NCBI RefSeq assembly: GCF_000226115.1
Contig: NC_016457.1
Coordinates: forward strand, 4,030,001 to 4,094,000
Origin: Thermothielavioides terrestris NRRL 8126
Taxonomy: Eukaryota > Ascomycota > Sordariomycetes > Sordariales > Chaetomiaceae
DNA length: 64,000 nucleotides
Direction of reading: 5' to 3'
A program made the translations under genes and the position numbers. The notes beneath the pieces are model-generated. The model ran no database searches, was not told the DNA's origin, and worked only from the letters and a program-made list of their open reading frames with translations. Positions 1-10,640 of the stretch are shown one piece after another. How positions within the stretch are numbered: the first letter of the stretch is position 1; every line of letters starts with the position of its first letter.

Positions 1-848
1 AGACTCCGCTCGACCAGCCTCCGAAGCCGAGCCTGCATGAGCTAGAAGGCGACGAAGAGCTCGTCAAACAGGAAGCGGAATTCGCACGCGTCAACGGCAT
101 CTCCTACACGCTCCCGTACCTCCTCTCAGGGCCCACCAAGAGGCGCAAGAGCAGCCTCGACCAGCCCAAAGACGAGTCTGTGACGCCCTCGGCCGCCGCC
201 GTCTCCGAAGTCCGGGCCGAGCTCGCGCTCGGCGAGCCGTCCTGGCTCCATTACCTCTCCCCGGGCAGCCGCCACGTGCTGTACTACGCCGTGATCTACC
301 TCGCGCCGGGCGACTACCACCGGTTCCACTCGCCGACGAACTGGGTGGTCGAGCGGCGGCGCCACTTCGCCGGCGAGCTGTACAGCGTGTCGCCGTACCT
401 GCAGCGCACGCTGCCGGGCCTCTTCACGCTCAACGAGCGGGTCGTGCTGCTCGGCCGCTGGCGCTGGGGCTTCTTCAGCTACGTGCCGGTCGGCGCCACC
501 AACGTCGGCTCCATCAAGATCAACTTCGACCGCGAGCTGCGCACCAACAGCCTGACCACCGACACCGCGGCCGACAGGGCCGCCGAGGAGGCGGCCAGGC
601 GCGGCGAGCCGTACCTGGGCTATGTCGAGGCAACGTACGAGGGTGCGAGCGCCGTGCTGAGGGGCCACGCGCTCCGCAGGGGCGAGGAGATGGGCGGCTT
701 CCAGCTGGGGAGCACGATTGTGCTGGTGTTTGAGGCGCCGTCGGCGGAGCACGATGAGGCCGGGCGACATACGGGCGGGTGGCAGTGGTGTGTAGAGAAG
801 GGGCAGAGAGTCAAGGTGGGACAGGCGTTGGGGCGTATCGATGCTTGA
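1..848 (+). CDS. psd1: Phosphatidylserine decarboxylase, mitochondrial type (3' part)
   Basis: The reading frame is open from the window edge (first full codon at base 3) to a stop at 846-848, giving 281 C-terminal residues; the start lies outside the window. Known role of the family: pyruvoyl-dependent decarboxylation of phosphatidylserine to phosphatidylethanolamine at the mitochondrial inner membrane. Visible landmarks are the conserved GDYHRFHSP block (around base 308-334) and the LGST motif (bases 705-716). In this family the proenzyme cleaves itself between Gly and Ser there, the Ser becoming the pyruvoyl group of the small subunit. After LGST the chain runs about 45 residues, as expected for the alpha subunit. 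The region after LLSGPTKRRKSS is a hydrophilic insert typical of filamentous-fungal Psd1. It is convergent with the nitroreductase gene. Identification is firm; the class (Psd1 rather than Psd2) is judged from the sequence style. Confidence 0.93.
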   Translation, partial: TPLDQPPKPSLHELEGDEELVKQEAEFARVNGISYTLPYLLSGPTKRRKSSLDQPKDESVTPSAAAVSEVRAELALGEPSWLHYLSPGSRHVLYYAVIYLAPGDYHRFHSPTNWVVERRRHFAGELYSVSPYLQRTLPGLFTLNERVVLLGRWRWGFFSYVPVGATNVGSIKINFDRELRTNSLTTDTAADRAAEEAARRGEPYLGYVEATYEGASAVLRGHALRRGEEMGGFQLGSTIVLVFEAPSAEHDEAGRHTGGWQWCVEKGQRVKVGQALGRIDA

Positions 849-1172
849 TCTGGCCGTCAGAGTGATTTATCTCTGTCGTGTACCAAAATTCTGTTTGGGT
901 AATGGTTGTAATGCGCGAAACTTAGACATTAAACCTGTTGTGGCTGTTGTTGTGGCCGTTAGAATACTATATAAGAAGTTCAACCAACCAGGCGGCATGC
1001 ATGGAGATGGGCTCTGTGATCAACGGTTTATATATTTCGTGCCCGTTCTCTATGAGAACCAATCATCAAAATGTTCGTCATAACAAAAGAAACCAGCCCC
1101 GAGTAAACGCTTCCCAGATCAACTCCCTGCAATGCTAACCCTCCCTCGACCAAGGTCTATCTATCTCCCCGT
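849..1172. other. Intergenic, convergent 3' ends
   Basis: This 324-bp AT-richer spacer separates the stops of the psd1 gene and the nitroreductase gene and must hold both 3' UTRs. No gene or repeat is seen. An ACTATATAAG stretch near 967 is probably a chance TATA-like or poly(A)-signal context. Confidence 0.6.
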
Positions 1173-2036
1173 CTAAGCACCGAAGACCTTGAGCTTCGTC
1201 TCGAGCGGCTCGAACGTCTTCTCGGGAAGCTCGTTGCTCGCCCGCCCGCCAAAGACAAGCTGGGCCGTCAGCTTCCAAGTAGCAGGCAGCTTCCACTCCT
1301 CGGCGACCTTGGCGTCGATGAGCGGGTTGTAGTGCTGCAGGCTGGCGCCGAGCCCCTCGGCCTCGAGTGTCGTCCACAGGACAAACTGCAGCATGGCGCT
1401 GGTGTGGCCGGCCCAGACGGGGAACCTGTATAGTACGTTGCGCATCGCGCCCCGGGGTCAGCAACCACTCAATAACCTTAAGCGGATCAAGAAGAAAACA
1501 AAATATAAAACCTACCGGTCCGCATAAAGCGCGAATTTCGTCTGCAGGCTCTCGACGACGGTCTGGTCCTCAAAGAAGAGCACGGTGCCGGCGCCAGCCT
1601 TGAACCCGGCCATGCGCGTCGCCGTCGCCTCCCACTGGTCGGCCGGCACGATGCCCTTGAGGATGTCGGTCGTGATGTCCCAGAGCTTGTCGTGCTCGGC
1701 GCCGAACAGCACCACCACGCGGTTCGACTGCGAGTTGAAGCTGCTGGGCACGTGCTGCAGCGCGTCCTCGACGAGGCTCTGGATCCGCGCCTTGTCGACG
1801 GGGAGCGTCTTGTTCAGCGCGTAGATCGACCGCCGGGCCTTGACCAGCTCGAAGAAGGTGTCGACCTTGCTGGAGGGAAGCTGGCTGCCCATCTTGTTGG
1901 TGGTGGAGTTGGAGGCGGTGTTGGCGGTGGAGAGGGGTCTGATAGCGGCCGGAATGGCTGTTCGGGGAAGTTGGACGGCGGGGGCAGGTGGCTTGGAGAC
2001 GACTGCTCGTGAGAAGAACTTGGCGAGTCTTTGCAT
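1173..2036 (-). CDS. FRM2/HBN1-like nitroreductase family protein
   Basis: There are two exons on the minus strand: 2036..1516 and 1425..1173. The 90-nt intron (1515..1426) starts GTAGGT and ends ACAG, and joins ..LYAD-R-FPVWAG.. in frame. The product is 257 aa. The family is FMN-dependent nitroreductase-like; yeast FRM2/HBN1 are linked to fatty-acid signalling and oxidative or nitro-drug stress. Supporting motifs are RRSIYALN near the start of the domain, the SSFNSQSNRVVVLFG segment that carries family flavin contacts, and the C-terminal WKLPATWKLTAQLVFGG block. The first 48 residues form an Arg/Ala/Ser-rich, acid-poor leader resembling a mitochondrial presequence. A second Met (MGSQLPSSK, ATG at 1890-1892) sits exactly where cytosolic homologues begin, so two start sites are possible. 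Substrate is unknown. Confidence 0.88.
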
Positions 2037-3511
2037 TTAGAGGAACGCTGAGAACGCTTGTTGACGGCAACGGGGAACGAGGGCGAAGCCGGGTGGAGGA
2101 CGGGTATATATATACCGAGCTGTCCTCTCCGAAAACCGACGGCGCAAAGTTGCCATTCTGGCGGAAGGTGCCCACAGAAGCCCACCGAACCTCTTTTCCC
2201 GGAGTTAGGAGCGCTGGAAGCCACGGAGTTCCGCGCGCGATTTCATCGTTGACCCTCCCTGCCGCCGTCCCTACTCTTCTGCCGAGTGAACTTCAGTGCA
2301 ACCCCTTCTCCACCTCCACATGGCCAACAGAACGTTGTGTTCGACACCAGGGCCGTTCAGGCCTGCCGCAGGACACATCCCTGCCGAAGATCGCACCATG
2401 CCGCGCGCAAGCCCAATCAGGCAATCTTGCCCCTGCATACACGCGTGATGTGCGTAATTACATAAGCTAGGTAACTTCCGAGCAAGTGAGCGCGGCGCCA
2501 TAGGTTGTCCAATCGCCGCGGGATCGGAGCCGCATTGGGGAAGAGGGCGCCAGGCCATGTCTCAGCAGCGCGGGGCATTTCAAATGCTGACAGACAGCAG
2601 CACAATGAGAGCAACCAGCCACGAACGCTGACTCACGTTAGTGGAAAAAAAGCCCCTGGCGCGGCGATGCAGGGCCCATGGGTGGGCCATGGCGGCGGGA
2701 TGCCCTGGGGCCGCGGCTCGAACCCACCATGCCCCTCTCTCGCGGTTCGGAAAATTGCACATAATCCGAAACCACCTGGGCAGAGTGCGAGCGGCAATTA
2801 CTACTGCGTACACTACCGCAGGACACGACACAGAACAGCCGACTATCGCCATGAGTTGATAAGAACGGCGAGATTTGCTCGCAGGACTGCTTCTGCTTAG
2901 AAATGCGAGGCCACTTTTTTGTCATTTCCTGATCTTTGGGATAACATGTTTTATACTGACACAATCAGCAAGGTACCGCAGCAAATGGGCAAGGTGTCCA
3001 TGTGAGGCTCCATTGCCCTGCACATTGCGCAGAGTGTATGTACACAAGTCCTGTGGAGGGGTGAGACTCACGACTTGTCACTCTCGGCCCTTGAGCAGCT
3101 TCGAGAGCTTTCTTCAAGACACGGGCTGTTGACGCCTTCGGCATTAAATATGTAGCTGGATACTACTACTCTAGAAATGGGAAGACAGCATCAACGCATT
3201 ACACTCTCAGCCCAAATATTCCATGCAGCTGTTAGGAGCCAGCCGGTGTACAGGCCCAGCCCAGGTGAAGTAATGCCGTGTATTATTGTCTTCTCCGCTA
3301 GCCGGCGCGAGCCAGTGGTATAGAGTCATAGAAAACCCTAAACTCCGTTGTTGATGCAAAGCAAAGCAAGCGCCCCAAACGCCTTCTTCTGCTTTTCTCT
3401 TTACCACCATGCCCAGCCATGTCCGCGGCCATGAGCGTGCGAGTTTCCCTGTAAACTAAAATGTGTCCCATAGCAAAAGAGTAGCAGCCAACCATTTCAA
3501 ACACCGAGCGA
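2037..3511. other. Intergenic, no gene seen
   Basis: This is 1.5 kb between the 5' end of the nitroreductase gene and the 3' end of the FAD oxidoreductase gene, both on the minus strand. Reading frames here are short, overlap each other and lack family resemblance or splice logic. It probably contains the nitroreductase promoter (proximal part 2040-2300) and the oxidoreductase 3' UTR. Confidence 0.6.
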
Positions 3512-5431
3512 TCACCACGTCTCGGTAATGTACTGCCCCGCCTCCCTCTTCAGATTCCAGAACTGCTGGGCCTCCTCGCGCTCGAGGTTGCCCTTGGCCA
3601 TGGCGACGTCGACGAGCGCCTGCTCGACGCCCTCGCCCATGCCCTTGCTGCTGCCGCAGACAAAGACGCGGCCGTCGACCGAGTTGATGATGTACCAGAC
3701 CAGGTCGGCCTGGGCGCGGACCTCCTCCTGCACGTAGCGGCCCTCGCCGCGGCGGCTCTCGACAACCCGCTTGACCTCGTCCTCGTGCGCGCCCCACTCG
3801 CCGCTGTAGAGCTCGTCGAGCAGCGAGTCGCGGATGCCCTGCAGCACCCACACCTTGTTGGCGCAGTTGGCCGTCTTGAGGCGCCGCTGCACGAAGCCGC
3901 GGAAGGGCGCGATGCCGACGCCCGCCCCGATCAGCAGCATCGGCCCGTCCGAGACGAACTGCTTGGCCAGCGGGTTCGCCATCAGGCCCTTGAACATGGG
4001 GATGTAGAACTCCGGGTCCCTCTCGCCGCGCCGCTGCGCGTCGAGGAAAGCGAGCGCCTGCCGCTGGAAGAAGCCCGACCCCACGCCCGTCCGGCGTCCC
4101 GAGCGCCAGTCGGCGGTCTCATGAACCGTCACGGCGATCTCGATCAGCCGGTGCTGCTTGCCGTCGCGCGTCAGGAACGACTCGTGCGGGTCGTTCGACA
4201 GTGAGTAGAACCGGGGCATCAGGGGCTGCAGGACCGAGAGTAGCAGGTCCAACGGCGGCTTGGCGCTCGGGAAGGCGTGCAGCAGCTGCACGAGAGAGAC
4301 GTGCGGGCCGGTGCGGAAGTCGCAGAACACGCCCTGGCCCTCGGCCGAGCAGAGGTACAGGAGCACCTTGCGCTCGTTTGCGTCCGTGGCGTGCTCGGCG
4401 AGGACGCGGAGCAGTGGCTTGGTCGGCGGGTACGACTGGATGTCCGAGCACCAGGTCAGCAGGTCCCGCCGGGTGGTGACGAGCTCGCGGGCTTGGTCGT
4501 CGCCCCAAACGGTGGGCCAGCGTCCCTTTGTCGTCCGCAGCAGCACCGGCTTATCGCGCAGGAAGCGGGGCACCAGGAGGAGGTCGAGAACTTCTTCCAC
4601 CATCGACGCCTCATTGGGGGCCGTGACACCAATCGCGCCGCCAACTTTGAAGTCGACATCCTCGCCCTCGGGGTAGTTTGTCACGTCGAGATCGAAGTGA
4701 AATGTGCGCTTCTCGGCGCCCGGGCGCGTCAGCTCGCGTGCGCTGTGGATGCGCGCGGCGAAAACGTGGTGCGGGGGGTGGGGCTGGACGAATAAAGGCG
4801 GCTGTATCCGCGTGTCGGGAGCCTCGAGGCTCAGGTTGTGCAGCGTCTTCTCGACATCACCCACAGCTGACGTCTCGCCGTCCGCGTCCAGCGAGGCGGC
4901 CGAGTCGGTGGGAGACGGTATGCTGGAGGGTCGCCGGAGCGGTTGCAAGAAAACGGTCTGCTCGGGCACATCGCAGACGTTGGTGAGTGTGGCGGGTACT
5001 CGGTCGATCTTAAGGCACAAGGACCGGTATGCGTCATTGTCAGGGAATTCAATTTGCTCGAAATCGACATCTTGCTGCTCTGGCCGCCCGAGGCCAAGAC
5101 AACAGCCGCCGCCGCAGCAGCGCCGGATCAATTGAGTGGTGGTCTCGCCCGTGATGCGCTGCACATCGGCCGGGCTCTGGGCGATCAATCGCGTCGATGC
5201 GCGTCGGCGGCGGAGTTCTGGCTGGCGCGGCTCTTCCGGTTCATGCTCATCAGACGAATCCGAGTATGTAAGCGAGGGCGCGGCCGATGGGCCGGGCTGA
5301 GGCTCCTCGGGGATGCTCGCAGCCGAATGCGTGGCAAGGAGGAGGTCAATTTGCGTAGACATGATTCGGCGAGCTGCTCGGGCTGCGTGTTGGGAAGCAA
5401 TGCGATGATGATGACGACGCCAGAGCAGCAC
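3512..5431 (-). CDS. FAD/NADPH oxidoreductase, P450-reductase-like, lacking FMN domain
   Basis: A single exon; 639 aa from the first ATG (5431), or 616 aa from a second ATG (5362, MSTQIDLLL) that I think more likely because the first 23 residues are only Arg/His/Ala-rich. The C-terminal two thirds match the ferredoxin-NADP reductase module of diflavin reductases. They show an FAD-binding region, the RFYSLSND motif (RxYS type), the GVGSGFF stretch, GAGVGIAPFRGF for the NADP(H) pyrophosphate, CGSSKGMGEGV for NADPH, and an aromatic C-terminus (YITETW) that could stack on the flavin. Unlike cytochrome P450 reductase, Tah18 or sulfite reductase flavoprotein, there is no flavodoxin (FMN) domain. 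The N-terminal third is acidic, disordered, and contains a cysteine cluster RCCGGGCC. The electron acceptor is unknown. I infer a free-standing NADPH-FAD reductase. Confidence 0.85.
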   Translation of the reverse strand: MLLWRRHHHRIASQHAARAARRIMSTQIDLLLATHSAASIPEEPQPGPSAAPSLTYSDSSDEHEPEEPRQPELRRRRASTRLIAQSPADVQRITGETTTQLIRRCCGGGCCLGLGRPEQQDVDFEQIEFPDNDAYRSLCLKIDRVPATLTNVCDVPEQTVFLQPLRRPSSIPSPTDSAASLDADGETSAVGDVEKTLHNLSLEAPDTRIQPPLFVQPHPPHHVFAARIHSARELTRPGAEKRTFHFDLDVTNYPEGEDVDFKVGGAIGVTAPNEASMVEEVLDLLLVPRFLRDKPVLLRTTKGRWPTVWGDDQARELVTTRRDLLTWCSDIQSYPPTKPLLRVLAEHATDANERKVLLYLCSAEGQGVFCDFRTGPHVSLVQLLHAFPSAKPPLDLLLSVLQPLMPRFYSLSNDPHESFLTRDGKQHRLIEIAVTVHETADWRSGRRTGVGSGFFQRQALAFLDAQRRGERDPEFYIPMFKGLMANPLAKQFVSDGPMLLIGAGVGIAPFRGFVQRRLKTANCANKVWVLQGIRDSLLDELYSGEWGAHEDEVKRVVESRRGEGRYVQEEVRAQADLVWYIINSVDGRVFVCGSSKGMGEGVEQALVDVAMAKGNLEREEAQQFWNLKREAGQYITETW

Positions 5432-8400
5432 GGAGAGAGGTGATGATGATGGAAAACTCGAGTATTTCGTAAGGAAGGTAGCAGGAGTCAGGAGGGTGGC
5501 TTCATGACACCTAAATTTGCGCTAAGAGTCGAGGCCAAATATGATGTGGGCCAGGCCCGAGCAGGTTCGGCACGGTTTTCCGCGGTTGATGGAGATCGGT
5601 CGTTGCCAGCTGGAAGTTCACAAAGCGGATCGCATCAATTGAACGAAACTCGAAGGAATGGCCATTAGTTGCCCAGCGAGAGATTGGCGGTCTTTATCCA
5701 TCACTCGCTTGTCATCATACATTAGAGTTGAGATTGTTGAGGTAATAAGCGAAGCAATGCCCTGCAGCTTTATTATCTGCATCAGGGGGAAGTCGGGAAT
5801 GCACAGTGCGGGACACATGGCACGCACCCAGGCTTGGCGATGATTCCCGACTTGCTTTCTCCGCCCAGCCGTGTCTTCCCGCGGGAGACGGGGAAAACCT
5901 CACTTCGCTCGTCCCGGTTTCGGCCCTATGGATTGGACTCTCCCAGGTTTGGATATCCGTACAGCTCAGCACTGCGTCTCAGTCATCTTCTGGGCATTCC
6001 TGTTCGTGAGTATCCTAATACAGCCCTTGCCGTGCAGCATTGGCAGATCACCCGACTTTCCTTCCGCTAGCTTGGGACATCGCCTGACCTCGGCAAATCT
6101 CGGCCGTACTGACACTCAACGGTCCCTGAGTGGCTCTCATAGTGTACAGTATTTGGCTGGCCTCACCGGTCCGCGCCATATCAGATCAGGGCAATTTCGC
6201 ATCATACATGTCTGGGTATGCGGACATTCCGTTGTGTCGGTTTATTGCGCGCTCGGGTCAGCGTACCTACGGGGTTACAGCACGTATCAGTCCACCCTGG
6301 ATCCGATCCCGGTCCCGAAACTCGCCACCCCCTTCCCAGCCGCAGCCAAACTGCCGCAATCTCGGTGCGACGACAACCCGCCAACAATGACATGCGTAGA
6401 CTCCACGCTTCCAGGTGCCCGAAGTCAAAACCTACATATTTTCAAATGAAGCGAGACTCAGCTACGCGTGTAGCCTCCAAAAGACCCGTAAGTCCTCCAG
6501 AGGGCGAGTCGTTCCGCTCAACAAAATGGCCAGCTCCGGAACCGGCGACGGGGATGCTCAACTACCCCAGGGCAGCCCGCATAGTGTCCAGCTAAGATCT
6601 GGACACTGTATGACGCCAAAGATATCTAATCAATCAGAATTATCAATCAGCCCCACGCCCTCCGAGCCGGCCCCCAACCCTTGTCTGAGTTTGATTGAGA
6701 GATTAGATCATCTGATAACGCGTTGTCGGCAGCGTGCCCTTGCAGCCCCTGTGGGATCGTTCCTGGCATAGTGAGACCAGCTCCGTAACGGTATAGCTCC
6801 GCCCTGAATACCAGTATTAAAGACAAGGGACACGCAGCAGGGATTGCCAAACCGCGCACTCTCAGGAGCGCAGGTTCCATGGTTACGACGAGTGCAACTG
6901 TGTGCGGAATATGTGGTGTATAAATCCCTAGCGGTTTTCCCCTGGCTGAGGAAAGCGGCAGACGATTCCCGGGCGCTGGGGTAATCGGCCGGACCCCCCC
7001 CCCCCCCCCCCCCCCTTCCCCGGCAACTCAGCGTCGGGCCGGGTCAACCTTCCCACGTCCCTGCCGATCCCCTGCGACCAGCACCCTTCAGCCCTTGACT
7101 TTGTTTACTGCATCCCCACCCTGACTTGACTGATGCACCACCTAGGCAATTTTTGCCAGCAACGGCGGCCTCATATGTGAGATGCGCTGGGAGTTATTCA
7201 CTGAGTGATGGTCCCCCTCATCAGGTATTGTGCAATTCCCGACGGGCGTGACACCATCCACATGATGCGCTTACCAAGCGCCATTGGCAATTTCATTGGT
7301 GCCTCCTGACAACTTGGAGATACGACTACAATTGCGTGACTTTTCCGCAAGATCACCCAGGCACTGTAGCACCAGTTTGGGCCCAACCAAGCAGGACCGA
7401 AAGCGGCGACGCCCAAGCCAGCATAGCGAGTATTTGTTCGTCTGTCTCGTCTGCGCCATCTGGTCCACGGAGGCCCGATGATCAGTGCAGGACAAACGAC
7501 CGAACATGACAGTCCGGTTCCTCTATCTCCCACTTACTCATCGCACGCCACTCATACCCAGACCGACCAAAAGGAAAACGCCAAGAGAAGAGAGTGGATT
7601 GGCTCAACGCAATTGAACACCCAGGCCGGCCTAAAATGCAGGCTCTTCTCTTGAATCAGCCAGCGCAAGCTTCCTTCAGATCACTCTCCCTGCTCCCCGG
7701 CGCTCCTCTACACATGATGCCCTCCCCGTCTCTCCAGCGTGTGTCCGTCTTCCGCTCCGCCTGCGGTAACGGTTGAGTTTCTTTTTGTTTTCTTTTTCTT
7801 TTTCTTTTTTTGTTTTTAAATGAGGAAAGAGAACGCAACAGACAGAGCGAGGGCGGTGGTTCAAGTCCGAATCTCGTTGATCTGTTGGAGAGACATAGAG
7901 CAACCGTGCAACTCGGCGCTGAAAGCAGGGATGACGAGGGGAGAGTGACGCGGAAGCGGCGATGGGGGGATCTGTGATGGTGGCATGGCCAGCTGTCTCC
8001 GTTAAGCAGGTCGAGTCCCATGGGCTCTCGCAACTTTCGCGGGATGATGCCAATAGTGGCCGTGACCGGGAACCAGCGAGGCTCGAGTGCGAAGTGCTAT
8101 GCTGTAACTTGATAGTATTTATCGCTCACGTAGACAACCCAGGCCCCAAGTCCGCCTTCGAGGCCCAAAAGGGAAGGAATTCGAGGGGAAGACTGCCCAA
8201 CAATATCAATAAGATCGTGAATTCGTACGTCATGAACGGTCGTAGACTTCGTGGAGATGGTTAAGTAGGGATGATCATGACATGAATATGCAAGAAGGAC
8301 AAGAAAATAGGAAGAACACAAGAAATGAGATGCCAACAGACTTTCCAGCTGGAGAAACTGTTCCAAGAAGGACCCGTCCAACATCTGCGGGAGACAACCG

Positions 8401-8689
8401 TGAAAATATGGAAACCTGAATCACCCTCTCCAAAATGCCCCCAGCACTGCTACATCCACGCCCTCGCGGACCGTGAAGTAGACCCAGTAATGAGGCCCGG
8501 CCGCAGAGGAAAGACGTGGTCTCCTTAGCAAACGTATACAAATTTCAGACGTGATCAGCTAGTTTTCAGCTGATACGGGAAACAGGCCCCTCCAAGCATC
8601 AAAAGGAAAAACGTTGAGGCGTCCATGTCGTGAGGCGCTCGACGACCGCGGTGGTTCTCCACGTTCATAATCGAGTCGGAATCCCACGT
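5432..8689. other. Intergenic, 3.3 kb, contains a C22 tract
   Basis: No supported gene. Frames such as 5871-6449 (+) are unspliced, start inside overlapping frames and encode no recognisable domain. It includes the upstream region of the FAD oxidoreductase gene, a pure C run at 6994-7015, and a T-rich stretch at 7780-7825. The right end is the 3' flank of the DUF6590 gene. Confidence 0.55.
6994..7015. repeat. Homopolymer C tract (22 nt)
   Basis: Twenty-two consecutive C residues, flanked by GGA on the left and TTCCCC on the right. It is the longest G/C homopolymer I noticed in the window. On the minus strand this is a G-run able to form quadruplex structure. Its length in the assembly may be unreliable. 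Confidence 0.9.
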
Positions 8690-10640
8690 CTACTGGTGGC
8701 TTTTTCGCTGCTTCTTTTGCCAGCAGTAATCGACCGCGGGAACGACGATATTTTCGAAGTCGTAGTCGTTCACGCGGCCGATGAAAAGGACCTTGAAGTT
8801 GTGCTCGACGGTGGTGATCTTTGCGTAGTTGACGCGGGATTCCTTGACCAGTCTCTCGGTCTTTTCGTACAGCTCCACTGCAATGGGAGGAAAGCCTAAC
8901 TGCGGTTCACCCTCGACCATTCGAGGCTTTTTTCCAACCTGGTACACGATTCCATGCTTCAGCGGTTTGACACCCCTCTTGGTGCACGCCTTGTGCTCGT
9001 ATGTCAAGATGGGACTAGATGACCAACCACGTCAGTATCGCTTCGGCCGCCGGTTGATGTTGGGCGGTCGGGACTCACACGCAGGAGCAATGCCCTTCGT
9101 CGTTGGCGACCACGATGAACCGTCGGATACCCTGATAGACCTGGTGGCCGTTCTGCTCCATTCGGACTTGGTTTGTCATGACGTCGCTCCTGCGGCTGGA
9201 AGAACCAAGAGGCTCGTACCACACGATCTTGAATACCTGCAGAAGACGTATGAGAGCTCCGCACTTGTCCATCGAAAGGGTGCGCGCACTTACGGAGCCA
9301 GGCTGGAACTTAGAAGAAGGTTCGACGACGAATCCTGGACGACGAGCTTAAGATGCTGTACTTAAAGTCCATTGGGTAAAGTCACCTACCATTGTTGTTC
9401 TCAAGTACTGGCGATGCAGGTAATCCTGCGTAAGGGCTGGTTTGGTATTGGTAGTCGCTGGCTGATGGCTCGGCCGTTGCCTGTTGGACAAAAGGCCGCG
9501 GAGTCGCCCGACCGCCGTCGGCTTCATATGTCGAATATGAATAGCCATGATCGGTCGCCAGCGCACCGGTCATATAGGGATTGGCCTGTGATATGGCATC
9601 GTCCAGCTGATCACTAGGGCCGGCTTCAGGGACGGCATCTTGCGGGCGGATGGACATCAAAAGTCAGCAACATGAACTTTACTTTCTGAGAAAGTGCCTG
9701 CTCACTCCCGGTTGGGTAGTACGAAGAATCGTGCTCGTCCATTCCGGGATCCCCCGAGGCGTATCCATGGGAGGCGCGCCGTCTTGTGTCTTCGACAGAC
9801 TCGGGGTCGGCATCATGGCGAGATGTATTTTCTGCGACTCCAGTCAGTGCCAAAGACACCTTCCGCGGGCCACAAATATCCCCCATACCTTGGCCATAGA
9901 AATTGCCTGTCTCGGAATTCGGCGAGACACCAGGCGCGTACGTCGAGTCGCGCGGAGTGTCTCCAAATTCCGGTTCATAATGCGCTTGGGGGGGTGAAAA
10001 AGCAGCTGAGGACGACGCAGACGGCTCCTCGAAACCCGGGCTCGGTGCAGCGGCCGAGATGCTGTAAAAGGGGTCATGAACATAGTCGCTTGCTGCGGGG
10101 TCGTCGTTGTAGTCTTCATCAAAGTCTCTCCCCTGCCTGGGCCGCGGCCGCCTCGAGGAGGAGCTCTTGCCCTTTCCCGTCTGTCTGTGCTGGTGATGTC
10201 TTGACCTCGATTTGCCGGACGGTTCGGTCGCCTTTCCTTTACCCTTCGGCTGGGCGGAAGGCGGGTAGTACGCGGCGCCGGCCGAGGCATCACCGCCAAC
10301 GGCGACTGGAGCGCCGTAGGTGTAGGCGCCATCATGCGTGTACTGGGTGTCCTGGCCGCCGAGGTCGACATTGCTCAGAGAATTGGCGAGGTCATCGACG
10401 TTGCTACGGGGAGCCGTTTGCGCAGGATGATCGAGATTGTAGTTGAATTGGTACTGAATATTGCCTGGAAGATGCCCCAAGATTCAACAGCTGAACTACC
10501 TAAAGCGGCGATGTTGATTAGGCGAGGACATCGTCAGGAGTCGCACCTTGCGCATCCCGTCTCGCCCTCCAGTAGCGGGCTTGGGCCTCGTCCCACACCC
10601 AGTCGGACCATTCGCTCCTATGATCTCGTCTAGGATCCAT
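8690..10640 (-). CDS. DUF6590 domain protein, six exons
   Basis: The exons on the minus strand are 10640..10547, 10464..9706, 9638..9390, 9334..9294, 9236..9079 and 9014..8690. All junctions are GT..AG and in phase, giving 541 aa; introns are 82, 67, 55, 57 and 64 nt. The short first exon encodes a Trp-rich segment (SEWSDWVWDEAQARYW), the usual N-terminal motif of these fungal proteins. Residues about 35-365 are disordered (Ser, Pro, Gly, Asp, with a basic KGKGKATEP..RSRHHQH stretch, perhaps a nuclear signal). Residues about 370-530 match DUF6590: FQPGS-VFKIVWYEPLG, RRFIVVANDEGHCSCVPI, and near the end KITTVEHNFKVLFIGRV. The function of the family is not established. In the middle exon a Tyr/Ser/Pro-rich tract recurs. 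The start is chosen at the Met that directly precedes the Trp motif. Confidence 0.85.

Noticed and set aside
2717..2731. GGTTCGAGCC B-box-like sequence on the minus strand
   Set aside because: No pairing T stem, acceptor stem or A box at tRNA distance.
5871..6449. 192-codon plus-strand frame
   Set aside because: Composition is unlike neighbouring genes, no domain, no splice logic, and overlapping frames of similar length.
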